64,000 nucleotides of DNA from Lutibacter litoralis (lineage in GTDB: Bacteria; Bacteroidota; Bacteroidia; Flavobacteriales; Flavobacteriaceae): the NCBI RefSeq assembly GCF_014646675.1, contig NZ_BMNS01000009.1, forward strand, positions 1 through 64,000, given 5' to 3'. The notes under the pieces are model-generated. The model made no database searches, was not told the DNA's origin, and saw only the letters and a program-made list of their open reading frames with translations. This document shows positions 51,692-61,518 of this stretch, piece by piece (position 1 is the stretch's first letter; each line of letters opens with the position of its first letter). A program made the position numbers and the translations under genes.

Positions 51692-54610
51692 ATGATAAAA
51701 AAAACAGTTTTAATAGCTTTAATTTTTTGTGGCACTTTTTTAAATGCTCAAAGTACTGATCCTTTGTTGGTTAAAGATACTTTAGCGCAACAAAAATGGG
51801 TGGATACCTTATTAAATAACATGACAATTGATGAAAAAATTGGACAGTTGTTTATGGTTGCTGCGTATTCAAATAAAGATGCAAATCACGAAAGGTTTAT
51901 TTCAGGATTGATTGAAAAATATCATATTGGTGCGCTTATTTTTTTTCAAGATATTCCATTAAAACAAGCAGAATTAACAAATAAATACCAATCGCAGTCA
52001 AAAATTCCATTACTCATTGGAATTGATGGAGAGTGGGGGTTAAATATGAGACTAAAAGATACCTATCGTTTTCCTTGGAATATGACTTTGGGTGCTGTTA
52101 AAGATAATTCTCTAATTACCGCATTTGGTGTTCAAGTTGGTAAACATTGCAATCGATTAGGAATTCATATGAATTTTGCTCCTGTGGTAGATGTAAATAC
52201 AAACCCAGATAATCCAATAATTGGAAACCGTTCTTTTGGCGAAAATCATATAAATGTGGCTGATAAAAGTACAGCTTTTACATTAGGGCTTCAAAGTAAA
52301 CATGTGTTGGCAAGTGCAAAACATTTTCCAGGACACGGAGATACAGCAACAGATTCGCATCATACTTTACCAGCAGTAGATTTTACAAAACAACGTCTAG
52401 ACTCCGTTGAATTGTATCCTTATAGAAAAAATTTTGCTGCCGGTTTAGGAAGTGTAATGGTAGCACATTTAAGTGTGCCAGAATTAGAATCGAATGAGAG
52501 TTTACCTTCATCTTTGTCTAAAAAGATAGTTACTGGTTTGTTAAAAGAAGAAATGGGTTTTAAAGGATTAATTATTACGGATGCATTAAATATGAAAGCT
52601 TCTGCTAATTTTGATTCTCCTCAAGAAATAAATTTAGCTGCCATAATTGCTGGAAACGATTTGTTAGATGTTCCTTTAAATATTCCTGAAACTGTAACTA
52701 GATTTAAAAGAGCATTAGAAACCGGAGAGCTGACAGAAGAGCGTTTAGATGAATCGGTTCGAAAAATATTAAAAACAAAGTATTGGGCAGGTTTACATAA
52801 TTATAAGCCAATAGACACTACAAATTTAATAGAAGATTTAAATTCTGTAGAAAATGAATTAATTCATAGAAAACTGGTTGAAAACTCTGTTACATTATTA
52901 AAAAATGAGTCACTTGTTTTCCCAATTCAAAATTTGGATAAAAAGCGAATAGCCTATGTGAAATTAGGTGATAGTGATAATAAACCTTTTGTTGAAATGC
53001 TGCAAAACTACACAAATATTGATGTGGTTTCAGCCTCTAATTTATTTGAGTTAATTACAAAGCTTAAAAGATACAATTTGGTGATTATTGGTTATCATAA
53101 GTCAAACACTAACCCTTGGAAAAGTTTCAAGTTTAAAGATACGGAGTTGGTTTGGCTTCAAGAAATAGCACGTACAAATACAGTAATTTTGGATGTTTTT
53201 GCAAGTCCATATAGTTTATTGCAACTAAAATCCTTTGAAAATATTAATGGTCTTCTATTGTCTTATCAAAACAGTAAACTATCACAAGAAATTTCAGCTC
53301 AAATGATTTTTGGTGCATTAGAAACAAGAGGAAAATTACCTGTTGCAATAAAAAATATTTTTTCTGAAGGTCACGGTTTAATGTCTAGTTCTTTAAAAAG
53401 GTTGTCATATTCCATTCCAGAAGAAGTTGGTTTAAATAGTAGTAAATTAAATAAAATAGATTCAATTGCTAACGCTGTCATTAAAGAAAAAATGGCGCCT
53501 GGTTTACAAGTTTTAGTTGCTAGAAAGGGAAAAGTAGTTTATAATAAAAGTTTTGGTCATCATACCGATAAAATTAAAACAGTAGTAAAAAATAGCGATG
53601 TTTATGATATTGCCTCTATAACAAAAATATTGGCTTCTTTACCGTTAATAATGGAGTTGGAAGAACAAAATGTGTTGCAATTAGAAAGTACTTTGGGTTC
53701 TTTATTGCCAAAATTAAAGGGAACCAATAAAGATACATTAACAGTAAAAGAAGTATTGTCGCACTATGGAAGGCTTAAGGCTTGGATTCCATTCTATGTT
53801 AATACGTTAGATAGTATTACAAAAAAACCTTCAGCTGAATATTATAGAGATAAATGGTCTAATAAATTTCCGATCGAGGTTGCAAAAGATTTGTATTTGA
53901 CTAGAAGTTATAAAGATTCCATTTTTGATAGAATTGCAATGGCAGAACAGCGAGAGAAACCTGGTTATAAATATAGCGATTTGTCTTTTTTTCTGTTTAA
54001 AGAATTTATAGAAAATTATTATAAGAAAAATTTAGATGAATTAACCCAAGAGCGGTTTTATAAAAATATAGGTGCAAATAATACAGGCTATTTACCACTG
54101 CATAAATTTCCAAAAAATAAAATAGTACCTACCGAAAAAGATGAGTATTATCGTAATCAGTTAGTACAAGGTTATGTTCATGATATGGGTGCTGCAATGC
54201 AAGGTGGTATTGGTGGACATGCGGGTTTGTTTTCTAATGCGAATGATGTCGCCAAGTTAATGCAACTTTATCTCCAAAAAGGTTTTTACGGTGGAAGACG
54301 CTATTTTAAATCTGAAACTATCGATAAATTTAATCATAGATATTATCCAGAAGATGAAGTTAGAAAAGGAGTAGGATTTGATAAGCCTCAAATTAATGAA
54401 GATGAAAAAGCCACTTGTGGTTGTGTTTCAGATGCAAGTTTTGGACATAGTGGATTTACGGGTACTTTTACATGGGCAGATCCAGAAACTGAAATTGTGT
54501 ATGTGTTTTTATCAAATAGAGTGTATCCTACAATGGATAATAAAGGTTTAGTAAGAAATAATGTTAGAACTGAAATTCAACAATTAATTCAAGATGCAAT
54601 TATGCAGTAA
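51692..54610 (+). CDS. Fused glycoside hydrolase family 3 and serine beta-lactamase-like protein
   Basis: 972 residues with a signal peptide (MIKKTVLIALIFCGTFLNAQ). Residues about 35-370 are a GH3 N-acetylglucosaminidase type: IGIDGEWGLNMRL, FAPVVDVNTNPDNPIIGNRS, AKHFPGHGDTATDSHHTLP with the acid/base His-Asp, and GLIITDALNMKA with the nucleophile Asp. Residues about 370-560 form the second GH3 domain. Residues about 590-960 are a beta-lactamase-like serine hydrolase with SITK in YDIASITKILAS, Tyr in YKYSDLSFF, and GHSGFTGT. It is likely to process cell-wall muropeptides in the periplasm. Confidence 0.92.
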   Translation: MIKKTVLIALIFCGTFLNAQSTDPLLVKDTLAQQKWVDTLLNNMTIDEKIGQLFMVAAYSNKDANHERFISGLIEKYHIGALIFFQDIPLKQAELTNKYQSQSKIPLLIGIDGEWGLNMRLKDTYRFPWNMTLGAVKDNSLITAFGVQVGKHCNRLGIHMNFAPVVDVNTNPDNPIIGNRSFGENHINVADKSTAFTLGLQSKHVLASAKHFPGHGDTATDSHHTLPAVDFTKQRLDSVELYPYRKNFAAGLGSVMVAHLSVPELESNESLPSSLSKKIVTGLLKEEMGFKGLIITDALNMKASANFDSPQEINLAAIIAGNDLLDVPLNIPETVTRFKRALETGELTEERLDESVRKILKTKYWAGLHNYKPIDTTNLIEDLNSVENELIHRKLVENSVTLLKNESLVFPIQNLDKKRIAYVKLGDSDNKPFVEMLQNYTNIDVVSASNLFELITKLKRYNLVIIGYHKSNTNPWKSFKFKDTELVWLQEIARTNTVILDVFASPYSLLQLKSFENINGLLLSYQNSKLSQEISAQMIFGALETRGKLPVAIKNIFSEGHGLMSSSLKRLSYSIPEEVGLNSSKLNKIDSIANAVIKEKMAPGLQVLVARKGKVVYNKSFGHHTDKIKTVVKNSDVYDIASITKILASLPLIMELEEQNVLQLESTLGSLLPKLKGTNKDTLTVKEVLSHYGRLKAWIPFYVNTLDSITKKPSAEYYRDKWSNKFPIEVAKDLYLTRSYKDSIFDRIAMAEQREKPGYKYSDLSFFLFKEFIENYYKKNLDELTQERFYKNIGANNTGYLPLHKFPKNKIVPTEKDEYYRNQLVQGYVHDMGAAMQGGIGGHAGLFSNANDVAKLMQLYLQKGFYGGRRYFKSETIDKFNHRYYPEDEVRKGVGFDKPQINEDEKATCGCVSDASFGHSGFTGTFTWADPETEIVYVFLSNRVYPTMDNKGLVRNNVRTEIQQLIQDAIMQ

Positions 54611-55652
54611 CGGTTGCTGTTTTTGTTGTTATAATACCTGTTGCAATACAAATTACTAAATAAATCAATCCGTATTTATAGTTAAAAATAGCACTTATAA
54701 TAATTGCCTGAATTAAATAAAAAATTGGAAAAACAGTTAAAATTAAAGCGAAACGATAGGTGTTTGTAAAAATTATATCCTTTATTTTTGGTTTTAAATA
54801 TTTCCAAATTAATAAAGGAAAGAAACTATTTAATCTTGTAAATAAGTGAATAGGAGTAAACCAATTAATTTTTTGTTTTTTAATTTTTTTTGAAGTTTTG
54901 GTGTCTAAATTTTCTAGAATTTTATTTGTTTCTATCGGATCTAAAAAATCAACATTTAAATTTTTTAATTTTTCAATAATTACATCATGTTCCTCTAAAT
55001 TATCTATATGAGTTGTCAGTTTTTTTAATTCTGATGAAACTTTAGTTTTAATAGATTTGTAAGAAGTATCTGGTTTTTCAATATTAAAATAAGGATTAGC
55101 TAAAATAGGTTCTCCGTAATATATAGATACGCTAGAAGGAAAATTCAGATGCGAATCATAATTAATTCCAACAGGAATAATTTTAATATCTAATTCAGGA
55201 TATTTTTGCAACGTACCTAAAATTATACGTGCAAATCCTTTTTTTAAAGGTAATAAGCTTCTAAAGTTATGATGCTCACCTTCTGCAAATATTTGAATGG
55301 CTTTTTTATCTTTTAAAAACTCAAAACATTGCTCAAAAATTGCAATATTTTTATTCATACTATCTTTTCCGTCTCTAAGTCTATAAACCGGAATCATATT
55401 TATAGACCTTAGAATTTTGTTGGCTATTTTAGTTTTAAAGGCACTCGCCCTAGTTAAAAAATGTATATTTCTTGAATTAGTTGTTGGAATTAAAATGGCA
55501 TCTAATAAGGCATTTTGGTGATTGCCAATAAAAATAGTAGCTCCTTCTTTAGGAATGTTTTTCTTACCAAATACTTTAATTTTTTTATGTGTAAAAAAAA
55601 GACCGATTTTAACAATATATTTTACGGTATTGTACCAAATATTTTTCAACAT
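54600..55652 (-). CDS. Lysophospholipid/glycerol-3-phosphate acyltransferase family protein
   Basis: 350 residues from the ATG at 55652, one base after the upstream stop; the earlier ATG at 55691 lies inside the previous gene. The acyltransferase block reads IFIGNHQNALLDAILIP, with His and Asp separated by five residues where classical members have four. Next come FLTRASAFK, NMIPVYRLRDGKD and FAEGEHHNFRSLLPLKKGF (EGxx box). Two C-terminal membrane helices (FALILTVFPIFYLIQAIII and YLVICIATGIITTKTA) follow. It overlaps the convergent GH3 gene by 11 bases. It acylates a glycerophospholipid or related acceptor. Confidence 0.85.
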   Translation of the reverse strand: MLKNIWYNTVKYIVKIGLFFTHKKIKVFGKKNIPKEGATIFIGNHQNALLDAILIPTTNSRNIHFLTRASAFKTKIANKILRSINMIPVYRLRDGKDSMNKNIAIFEQCFEFLKDKKAIQIFAEGEHHNFRSLLPLKKGFARIILGTLQKYPELDIKIIPVGINYDSHLNFPSSVSIYYGEPILANPYFNIEKPDTSYKSIKTKVSSELKKLTTHIDNLEEHDVIIEKLKNLNVDFLDPIETNKILENLDTKTSKKIKKQKINWFTPIHLFTRLNSFFPLLIWKYLKPKIKDIIFTNTYRFALILTVFPIFYLIQAIIISAIFNYKYGLIYLVICIATGIITTKTATVTA

Positions 55653-55653
55653 A

Positions 55654-56559
55654 TTATACTTTATCGTTTTGCTTAGACCAATAACTTGCAAGTGCTAAAC
55701 CTGAAACAATATCCCAAATAGCCCAAAATGCTACTAATAATGCCATTCCACCTAATCCATGAAAAAAGCTAAAAATTAGCAGTAAACCAAGTCCCGAATT
55801 TTGAATTCCAGTTTCTATAGAAAGTGTTTTTTGATCTCTATGTGAAAGTCGCATTGCTTTTGCAAAATAAAAACCAGTTATCAAGGCTATTACATTATGC
55901 GCAATAACTAAGATTAATACATAATGTATATAGTTAATAAAAATATCAAAATTATCGTAAAAAGCAATTACAATAAATAACAGAAATATAATTAGAGAGA
56001 TGGGTTTTAATATTTTTGAAAGTTTAGTGGCCAAAATTGGTTTTCGATTTCTAACCCACATACCTAAAAATAACGGTACTCCTAAAATTAGTGTTACAAG
56101 TTTTACCAATTCTAAAGGGTCTAATGCAACAGTTTGAAGAATTGCTGCCGTTGGTGCATATAAATTTCCCCAAAAATGTAAGTTAAAAGGCGTCATAACC
56201 ATAGAAAGTAACGTTGCAAAAGCGGTTAAACTAACAGATAATGCGGCGTTTCCTTTTGCCATTTGAGTTAAGAAATTTGAAATATTACCACCGGGACAGG
56301 CGGCAACCATCATTAAACCCAACGCAATACTTGGCATTGGATTTACTAATTTTATAAAAATAAAAGTAATAAGAGGTAGAATAAAAAATTGAGAAATAAT
56401 TCCAGTTAATAAAATTTTAGGTTTTTTAAATAAACGTTTAAAATCATTAATAGAAATACCAAGTGCAACACCAAACATAATAATGGCAAGTGTAATATTT
56501 AGAATCCAAAGACCCTCCGTGTCAAAGTTTATTTCTAGCGAATCTAAGTTTTCAATCAT
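55654..56559 (-). CDS. Bile acid:sodium symporter (BASS) family transporter
   Basis: 301 residues from the ATG at 56559, one base after the upstream stop; an earlier ATG at 56583 would overlap that gene. About ten membrane helices. Family motifs: GLMMVAACPGGNISNFLTQMAKGNAALSV near residue 90 (crossover with the sodium site) and SIETGIQNSGLGLLL near residue 255. It probably couples sodium uptake to an organic anion; the substrate cannot be told. It is part of a minus-strand set with the DUF4159 gene and the acyltransferase. Confidence 0.9.
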   Translation of the reverse strand: MIENLDSLEINFDTEGLWILNITLAIIMFGVALGISINDFKRLFKKPKILLTGIISQFFILPLITFIFIKLVNPMPSIALGLMMVAACPGGNISNFLTQMAKGNAALSVSLTAFATLLSMVMTPFNLHFWGNLYAPTAAILQTVALDPLELVKLVTLILGVPLFLGMWVRNRKPILATKLSKILKPISLIIFLLFIVIAFYDNFDIFINYIHYVLILVIAHNVIALITGFYFAKAMRLSHRDQKTLSIETGIQNSGLGLLLIFSFFHGLGGMALLVAFWAIWDIVSGLALASYWSKQNDKV

Positions 56560-56560
56560 A

Positions 56561-57256
56561 TTAGTTTTTAAAAGCGTATTCAATAATGTTAGAACCCATT
56601 TGCAATGCTTTTTCTCTTATTTCTAGAGGATCATTATGCATTTCTTCATCTTCCCAGCCATCGCTTAAATCCGCTTCATAATCGTAAAAGCAAATCAGTC
56701 TTCCTTCATAAAATAACCCAAAACCTTGTGGTGGTTTGTTGTCGTGTTCGTGAATTTTTGGCACACCTTCCTCAAAATCAAATGTTTGATGGTAAATTGG
56801 GTGGTTAAATGGAATTTCTTGAAAATCTAAAGTAGGAAAAATTCTTTTAAATTCCCTTCTTATAAATTTATCAAGACCATAATTATCTGAAATATGTAAA
56901 AATCCACCTGAAATTAAATAGGTTTTTAAATTAGTAATAGCGTCTTTAGAAAAAATCACATTTCCGTGTCCGGTCATAAATAAAATTGGGTAATTAAAAA
57001 CATCAATACTATTGGCTTCAACAGTTTCTAGATTGGTTTTTATAGTTGTATTTATAGCGTTATTACAGAATTCAATAAGGTTTGGCAATGCGGTTGGATT
57101 AGCATACCAATCTCCACTACCGTTGTATTTTAAAATAGCAATTTGTTGGGCGTTTATTGAGGCAATAGGCAGCAGACAAAAGGCAATGGTAAGAATTATG
57201 ACTTTTAACTTTTGTGAATTAAATATTATAAGTTGTGCTTTTTGAAGCTTTTTCAT
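56561..57256 (-). CDS. DUF4159 domain protein, exported
   Basis: 231 residues. A hydrophobic signal follows a basic start (KVIILTIAFCLLPIASINAQ). The domain has IAILKYNGSGDWYANPTALP, YPILFMTGHGNVIF, LISGGFLHISDNYGLD, and GFGLFYEGRLICFYDYEADL with SDGWEDE, all typical of DUF4159 (a glutamine-amidotransferase-like Rossmann fold without a known reaction). The ATG abuts the stop of the upstream membrane protein gene (TAAATG). Function unknown. Confidence 0.88.
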   Translation of the reverse strand: MKKLQKAQLIIFNSQKLKVIILTIAFCLLPIASINAQQIAILKYNGSGDWYANPTALPNLIEFCNNAINTTIKTNLETVEANSIDVFNYPILFMTGHGNVIFSKDAITNLKTYLISGGFLHISDNYGLDKFIRREFKRIFPTLDFQEIPFNHPIYHQTFDFEEGVPKIHEHDNKPPQGFGLFYEGRLICFYDYEADLSDGWEDEEMHNDPLEIREKALQMGSNIIEYAFKN

Positions 57257-58270
57257 TTAGTTAATGTGTTTGCTTATATGATTCTTAAAATCAACTTTAT
57301 CATCTACATATATTGCTAAATTTTTGTATTTTCTTTTAACTCCATAAAGCCCAATTAGTTCGTACTCTTTTTTTAAATGAATAATAACATTGTGACTTTC
57401 TAATTCCCCTAAAAATGAAAGTTTTCGAGTTTCATTATCCAGTTCAATATCTTTCGAAGAAATTTTTATACAAATTATATTTTTTAAATCAATGGTAGTT
57501 TCGGTCATAATTCCATATCGAATAAATAGTTTGTTATTTTCAATTGATATTGGTCTTTTAGACATTGATTTTAAAAATCCAAAAATTTGAATTCCAGAAT
57601 AAATACTTAAAAAAGTTAATATCCAGGCAGCAAGATTGCTCCATTTTGTGAGTAGAATATGTAATACGAATGTTTCAATTGTAACGATACATATAATTGC
57701 AATAAGTAAAGATATTGTACCGCTATTTTTATGGTACGAGAATTCATTTTCTTTTAATTCTCTTTTTTTCCAGTAGATAAATCCATAATAAAAAACAGCG
57801 ATTTCTGTAACTACTGGGATTACAACATTTTTAGGAAGCATTTCATAGCAAGTGTTTTTTAAAGTTGTAAAAAAATCAAAGGAATACTCTTTTTTTTGTT
57901 TATAATCTTTTATTACTTTTCTAACATTGTAAATCACATATGATAAAATCGATAACTCAATAATTGGAAGAATCCAAACCTTAAAACGATTTAAGTATTG
58001 CTGGTTTTCTGAAGGAAGTATTGCAGAGCTAATAATTACTCCAAGAATTAAAAATGGAACAACAGTTGTCTTCGGAATATCAGATTTTCTAATCAGTAAG
58101 AAATATAAAAAGGGAACAGTAAATAAGAGGTCAAATATAATTCCAATAGCTAAATAATTAGGATTCAATTGGAATATAGAAATCTTTGTGATAAGAACCA
58201 TTAACGCGATAATAAGTGCTGGAATACCGAATGTAATTAAGTTTCTTTGAAGGTTTTTGGTTTTAATCAT
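57257..58270 (-). CDS. Polytopic membrane protein, unknown function
   Basis: 337 residues with about seven membrane helices (among them TFGIPALIIALMVLITKI, AIGIIFDLLFTVPFLYFLLI, TTVVPFLILGVIISSAIL, VWILPIIELSILSYVIY, LLIAIICIVTIETFVL). A ~90-residue soluble C-terminal part (RYGIMTETTIDLKNIICIKI) resembles a PH-like domain. No family name comes to mind. It is directly followed by the DUF4159 gene. Confidence 0.72.
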   Translation of the reverse strand: MIKTKNLQRNLITFGIPALIIALMVLITKISIFQLNPNYLAIGIIFDLLFTVPFLYFLLIRKSDIPKTTVVPFLILGVIISSAILPSENQQYLNRFKVWILPIIELSILSYVIYNVRKVIKDYKQKKEYSFDFFTTLKNTCYEMLPKNVVIPVVTEIAVFYYGFIYWKKRELKENEFSYHKNSGTISLLIAIICIVTIETFVLHILLTKWSNLAAWILTFLSIYSGIQIFGFLKSMSKRPISIENNKLFIRYGIMTETTIDLKNIICIKISSKDIELDNETRKLSFLGELESHNVIIHLKKEYELIGLYGVKRKYKNLAIYVDDKVDFKNHISKHIN

Positions 58271-58291
58271 CGATTTCTATTTAATTACATA

Positions 58292-58999
58292 CTAATCATT
58301 AAAAAAAGCAACACTATGTACAGCAACAATTCCAGCGGTTTCTGTTCGTAATCTGCTTTCTCCCAAAGATACTGGAATAAAATTATGTTCCAAACTTTGC
58401 TGAATTTCTTTGGTTGAAAAATCACCTTCAGGACCAATAAGAATAGTGTTTTTTGTTGAAGGTTTTAATTCTGATTTTAATGATTTTTTTGAAGTTTCCT
58501 CACAATGTGCAATAAATAATTGACCGTTAAATTCTGAATTTATAAACTGATTAAAAGTAATAGGTTCATTAAGTTTTGGGAAGTGATATTTTAGTGATTG
58601 TTTTGCTGCAGAATGCACAATTTTTTCCATTCTATCTATTTTCAAGACTTTCCTTTCCGAATGCTGGCAAATAATAGGTGTAATTTCGTCAATTCCAATT
58701 TCTGTAGCTTTTTCTAAAAACCATTCAAAACGGTCGTTTAATTTTGTGGGAGCAATGGCGATATGTAAATAATAATTCCAAGGTTTAATGTGTGATTGAT
58801 TATGTAGAATTTTAACCAAACACCTTTTGTCGTTTGCAATTTCAATTTTAGAGGTAAATAAATCTCCTAAACCGTTCGTTATAAAAATTTCATCTCCTTC
58901 TTTTTTGCGTAATACGCGGATAATATGTCGACTTTCAGTTTTGTCGAACGTAAATTGTTGGCTTGTTTTGGTTATTTCAGAATTGTAAAATAATTGCAT
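58292..58999 (-). CDS. rsmE: 16S rRNA (uracil-1498-N3)-methyltransferase
   Basis: 235 residues, standard RsmE length. N-terminal PUA-like part (ESRHIIRVLRKKEGDEIFIT) and a SPOUT knot with IAIAPTKLNDRFEWFLEKATEIG, ICQHSERKVLKIDRMEKIV, ILIGPEGDFSTKEI and SLGESRLRTETAGIVAVH. It methylates U1498 of 16S rRNA. Its start shares a base with the stop of the upstream gene. Confidence 0.95.
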   Translation of the reverse strand: MQLFYNSEITKTSQQFTFDKTESRHIIRVLRKKEGDEIFITNGLGDLFTSKIEIANDKRCLVKILHNQSHIKPWNYYLHIAIAPTKLNDRFEWFLEKATEIGIDEITPIICQHSERKVLKIDRMEKIVHSAAKQSLKYHFPKLNEPITFNQFINSEFNGQLFIAHCEETSKKSLKSELKPSTKNTILIGPEGDFSTKEIQQSLEHNFIPVSLGESRLRTETAGIVAVHSVAFFND

Positions 59000-60117
59000 T
59001 ATAAGTCTTTTTTATAGGTACACCTTTTTTTGTAAGTGACTGGTTCAAAATTTTTCCAAACAGCAGCAATTGCCTTGTTACTGGCAAGTTCTGGAGTTCT
59101 AATACAGGTTTCAATGCCTAATTTTTCAAAACTTTTTTGATATTCATTAAAAATTATAGCGTGTACTCCTTTACTTTGATATTCAGGATGCACTCCAATT
59201 AAATAGAAAATGGCGTCTTTACTATTTTTTTTTGCTTTTAATAAATGGAAGACTCCAAAAGGTAATAATTTTCCCTTAGATTTTTGTAATGCTTTTGAAA
59301 ATGAGGGCATTGTAATTGCAAAAGCAACCATCTTTTCATCTTTGTCAATTACAAACTTTATATATTCAGGATTTATAAATGAAATGTATTTCTTTTTAAA
59401 ATAATCAATTTCAATTTTAGAGATAGGAACAAAAGAAGGTAATTTAGCATAACTTTTATTGAACAAATCGAACATATTGTTTACATATGGCATAATGTCC
59501 TTTGTTCTTGTAAAATTTAGAGGCGTTAAATTATAGCGTTTTTCAAGTACTCCACAAACTCTTTGTAGTGGCTCAGATTTAACATTTTTAAAAGGAAATT
59601 TATTTTCCAAGTATTCCTTTCCTACTTGAAAGCCTAATTTTTCAAGATGAGTTTTGTAATATGGATAATTGTACCAAGTAACCATTGTTCCAATATGATC
59701 AAAACCATAAGTTAATACACCAACTTTATCAAGGTTTGAAAAGCCAACGGGACCTTCCATAAATTCTAATTTATGTTGAATTCCAATCTCAGCCACCTTT
59801 TCAAGCAACAGTTTTGAAACATCAATATCATCAATAAAATCAAACCAACCGAAACGTATTTTTTTTATTTTTTGCTCATTTATTTCGGTATAATTAATAA
59901 TTGCAGCAATTCTACCAACAATTTCATTGTTTTTTTCTGCTACAAAAAAGCGAGCTTCGGCATGTTGAAATACTGGATTTATGTTTTTATCAAAAGATTC
60001 AAGTTCTTCGTTAATAATAGGAGGAACCCAATATTTATTGTTTTTGTAGAGTTTAAAAGGAAACTTAACATAGTTTTTTAGTTCCTTTTTAGAGGTCATT
60101 TCTTTAATTGTAATCAT
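58999..60117 (-). CDS. GNAT-like acyltransferase family protein
   Basis: 372 residues from the ATG at 60117; the frame extends 15 bases upstream only to a TTG. Two GNAT-like lobes: an N-terminal EARFFVAEKNNEIVGRIAAI with MEGPVGFSNLDKVGVL, and a C-terminal YLIGVHPEYQSKGVHAIIFN, where PEYQSKGVHA fits the acetyl-CoA pyrophosphate loop. Found in many Bacteroidota and variously annotated; the acceptor is unknown. It shares one base with rsmE, so the two are probably translated together. Confidence 0.78.
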   Translation of the reverse strand: MITIKEMTSKKELKNYVKFPFKLYKNNKYWVPPIINEELESFDKNINPVFQHAEARFFVAEKNNEIVGRIAAIINYTEINEQKIKKIRFGWFDFIDDIDVSKLLLEKVAEIGIQHKLEFMEGPVGFSNLDKVGVLTYGFDHIGTMVTWYNYPYYKTHLEKLGFQVGKEYLENKFPFKNVKSEPLQRVCGVLEKRYNLTPLNFTRTKDIMPYVNNMFDLFNKSYAKLPSFVPISKIEIDYFKKKYISFINPEYIKFVIDKDEKMVAFAITMPSFSKALQKSKGKLLPFGVFHLLKAKKNSKDAIFYLIGVHPEYQSKGVHAIIFNEYQKSFEKLGIETCIRTPELASNKAIAAVWKNFEPVTYKKRCTYKKDL

Positions 60118-60132
60118 AGTTGTAAAATGCAA

Positions 60133-61065
60133 TTAGTTTCTTTTTTTACCAAATAATCTTCCAAAAAAACCTTTTCTTTTTTTCTTTTTACCAATTGTTT
60201 TTTTAGGGCTATTTTTTATAGTAAATGTATCATAATGTCTATCTAATCTCCAGGCTAAACCGGTAGAAATATAGTAGTACGTATAATTATCAAAAAAGTT
60301 AGTTCTTGCAGAAGCGTCAATTTGTAAATTTTCATTAATTAAATATGCTAAACCAGTGCCGAATTGATATTTTGGAGTAAACTTTTCTTGATATTGACCT
60401 TGATTTTCAATAAAAAAAGACCAATCTTGGTCAATTGCATAAGTCATTGTAACAATATACTTATAAAAAACATCGTCAGTTGTGTATTTATCAGTCATTA
60501 AATTAGTTAAAACAACCAATCTGTCAGTAAAATCATTTTGAAGTAATAGCGCAAGTTTGTAACTGATATCATCTTCTTTAAAATCTTTACTCACAAATTT
60601 TGTATGAACTCCAGCATAGATTCCAATTGACGGAATTAGGCGTTTCCAATCAAAAGCATATCTTTTTTTAAAACTTCTAATTTCTTTAGATCTGTCGGCA
60701 TATTCTTGTTGCCTAATTAAATATTTCGCACCAATTGTTAAATCACTAATACCTTTTATATGTCCGTTTGGATGGTGAGATAGATCGTCTACTTGGTATG
60801 CTAAATTTAAATCAAACTCTAATTTTTCAGAAAATTTCCCATATCTAAAAAGTAACTCACCACCATAGGTGTTTGAAGGTAATGAATACAAAGGGTTATC
60901 GCTATTTCTATAAAAAAAACCAGTTTCAAACTGGTATACATTAGTGCCTATGCTATAAGGGCTTTCAGAAAAACCTGGACGTTTAGAGTTTATTATTTCA
61001 GTATATTGTGCAGCAGTGATTTGAATACTAAAAATTGCCAAAAAAAGTAGAAATACTCTATTCAT
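60133..61065 (-). CDS. Outer-membrane beta-barrel 'transporter' family protein
   Basis: 310 residues with a signal peptide (MNRVFLLFLAIFSIQITAAQ). NSKRPGFSESPYSIGTNVYQ followed by many amphipathic strands (LEFDLNLAYQVDD, SDLTIGAKYLIRQQ, SFFIENQGQYQEK, QFGTGLAYLINENLQIDASA) resembles the MetA-pathway/phenol-degradation-like porin group. The C-terminal ~40 residues are strongly basic (KKTIGKKKKRKGFFGRLFGK). A basic tail after a barrel is unusual and may be periplasmic. Substrate unknown. Confidence 0.78.
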   Translation of the reverse strand: MNRVFLLFLAIFSIQITAAQYTEIINSKRPGFSESPYSIGTNVYQFETGFFYRNSDNPLYSLPSNTYGGELLFRYGKFSEKLEFDLNLAYQVDDLSHHPNGHIKGISDLTIGAKYLIRQQEYADRSKEIRSFKKRYAFDWKRLIPSIGIYAGVHTKFVSKDFKEDDISYKLALLLQNDFTDRLVVLTNLMTDKYTTDDVFYKYIVTMTYAIDQDWSFFIENQGQYQEKFTPKYQFGTGLAYLINENLQIDASARTNFFDNYTYYYISTGLAWRLDRHYDTFTIKNSPKKTIGKKKKRKGFFGRLFGKKRN

Positions 61066-61135
61066 AAGTTTATGTTAATTAAGGGTCAAATATAAGATTT
61101 TATATAATTAAACGTTTTAGTTACTTGCAAATTGT

Positions 61136-61143
61136 TATTTTTG
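61136..61143 (+). promoter_or_regulatory. Bacteroidota -7 promoter box for the DUF4834 gene
   Basis: TATTTTTG matches TAnnTTTG, 24 bases before the ATG at 61168. A -33 TTTG is not clear at the right spacing. Confidence 0.4.
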
Positions 61144-61167
61144 AAAATTATATAAAAAACGTATTAA

Positions 61168-61431
61168 ATGGGTTTATTAAAAACAATAGCGATTCTTGTT
61201 ATTATTTATTACGCTTTCAAGTTTTTTAGTAGGTATATTGCACCTATTTTCTTGAAAAAAGTGATTGATAATGTTGAAAAGAAATATAAAGAACAACAAC
61301 AAAATCACCAACAAAAAGAAGATGGTAAAGTTGGTGAAACAGTAATTGCTAAAAAACCAGTTGGGCCAAAAGAAAGTAATAAGGATGTAGGTGATTATGT
61401 TGATTACGAAGAGGTTAAAGATGATAGGTAG
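61168..61431 (+). CDS. DUF4834 family protein
   Basis: 87 residues: one N-terminal membrane helix with a flanking aromatic belt (TIAILVIIYYAFKFFSRYIA), a basic helix (FLKKVIDNVEKKYKEQQQN), and an acidic tail ending VGDYVDYEEVKDDR. This is the DUF4834 pattern, a small Bacteroidota membrane protein of unknown role, usually found beside the large YfhO-type gene as here. Confidence 0.85.
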   Translation: MGLLKTIAILVIIYYAFKFFSRYIAPIFLKKVIDNVEKKYKEQQQNHQQKEDGKVGETVIAKKPVGPKESNKDVGDYVDYEEVKDDR

Positions 61432-61518
61432 CTTAAAGAACTTTAACTAAAACTTTAATTTTATAGAGGAATGCTACTGATATGTGTTCCTTTTTGATCT
61501 AAAAATATAAACACACAA

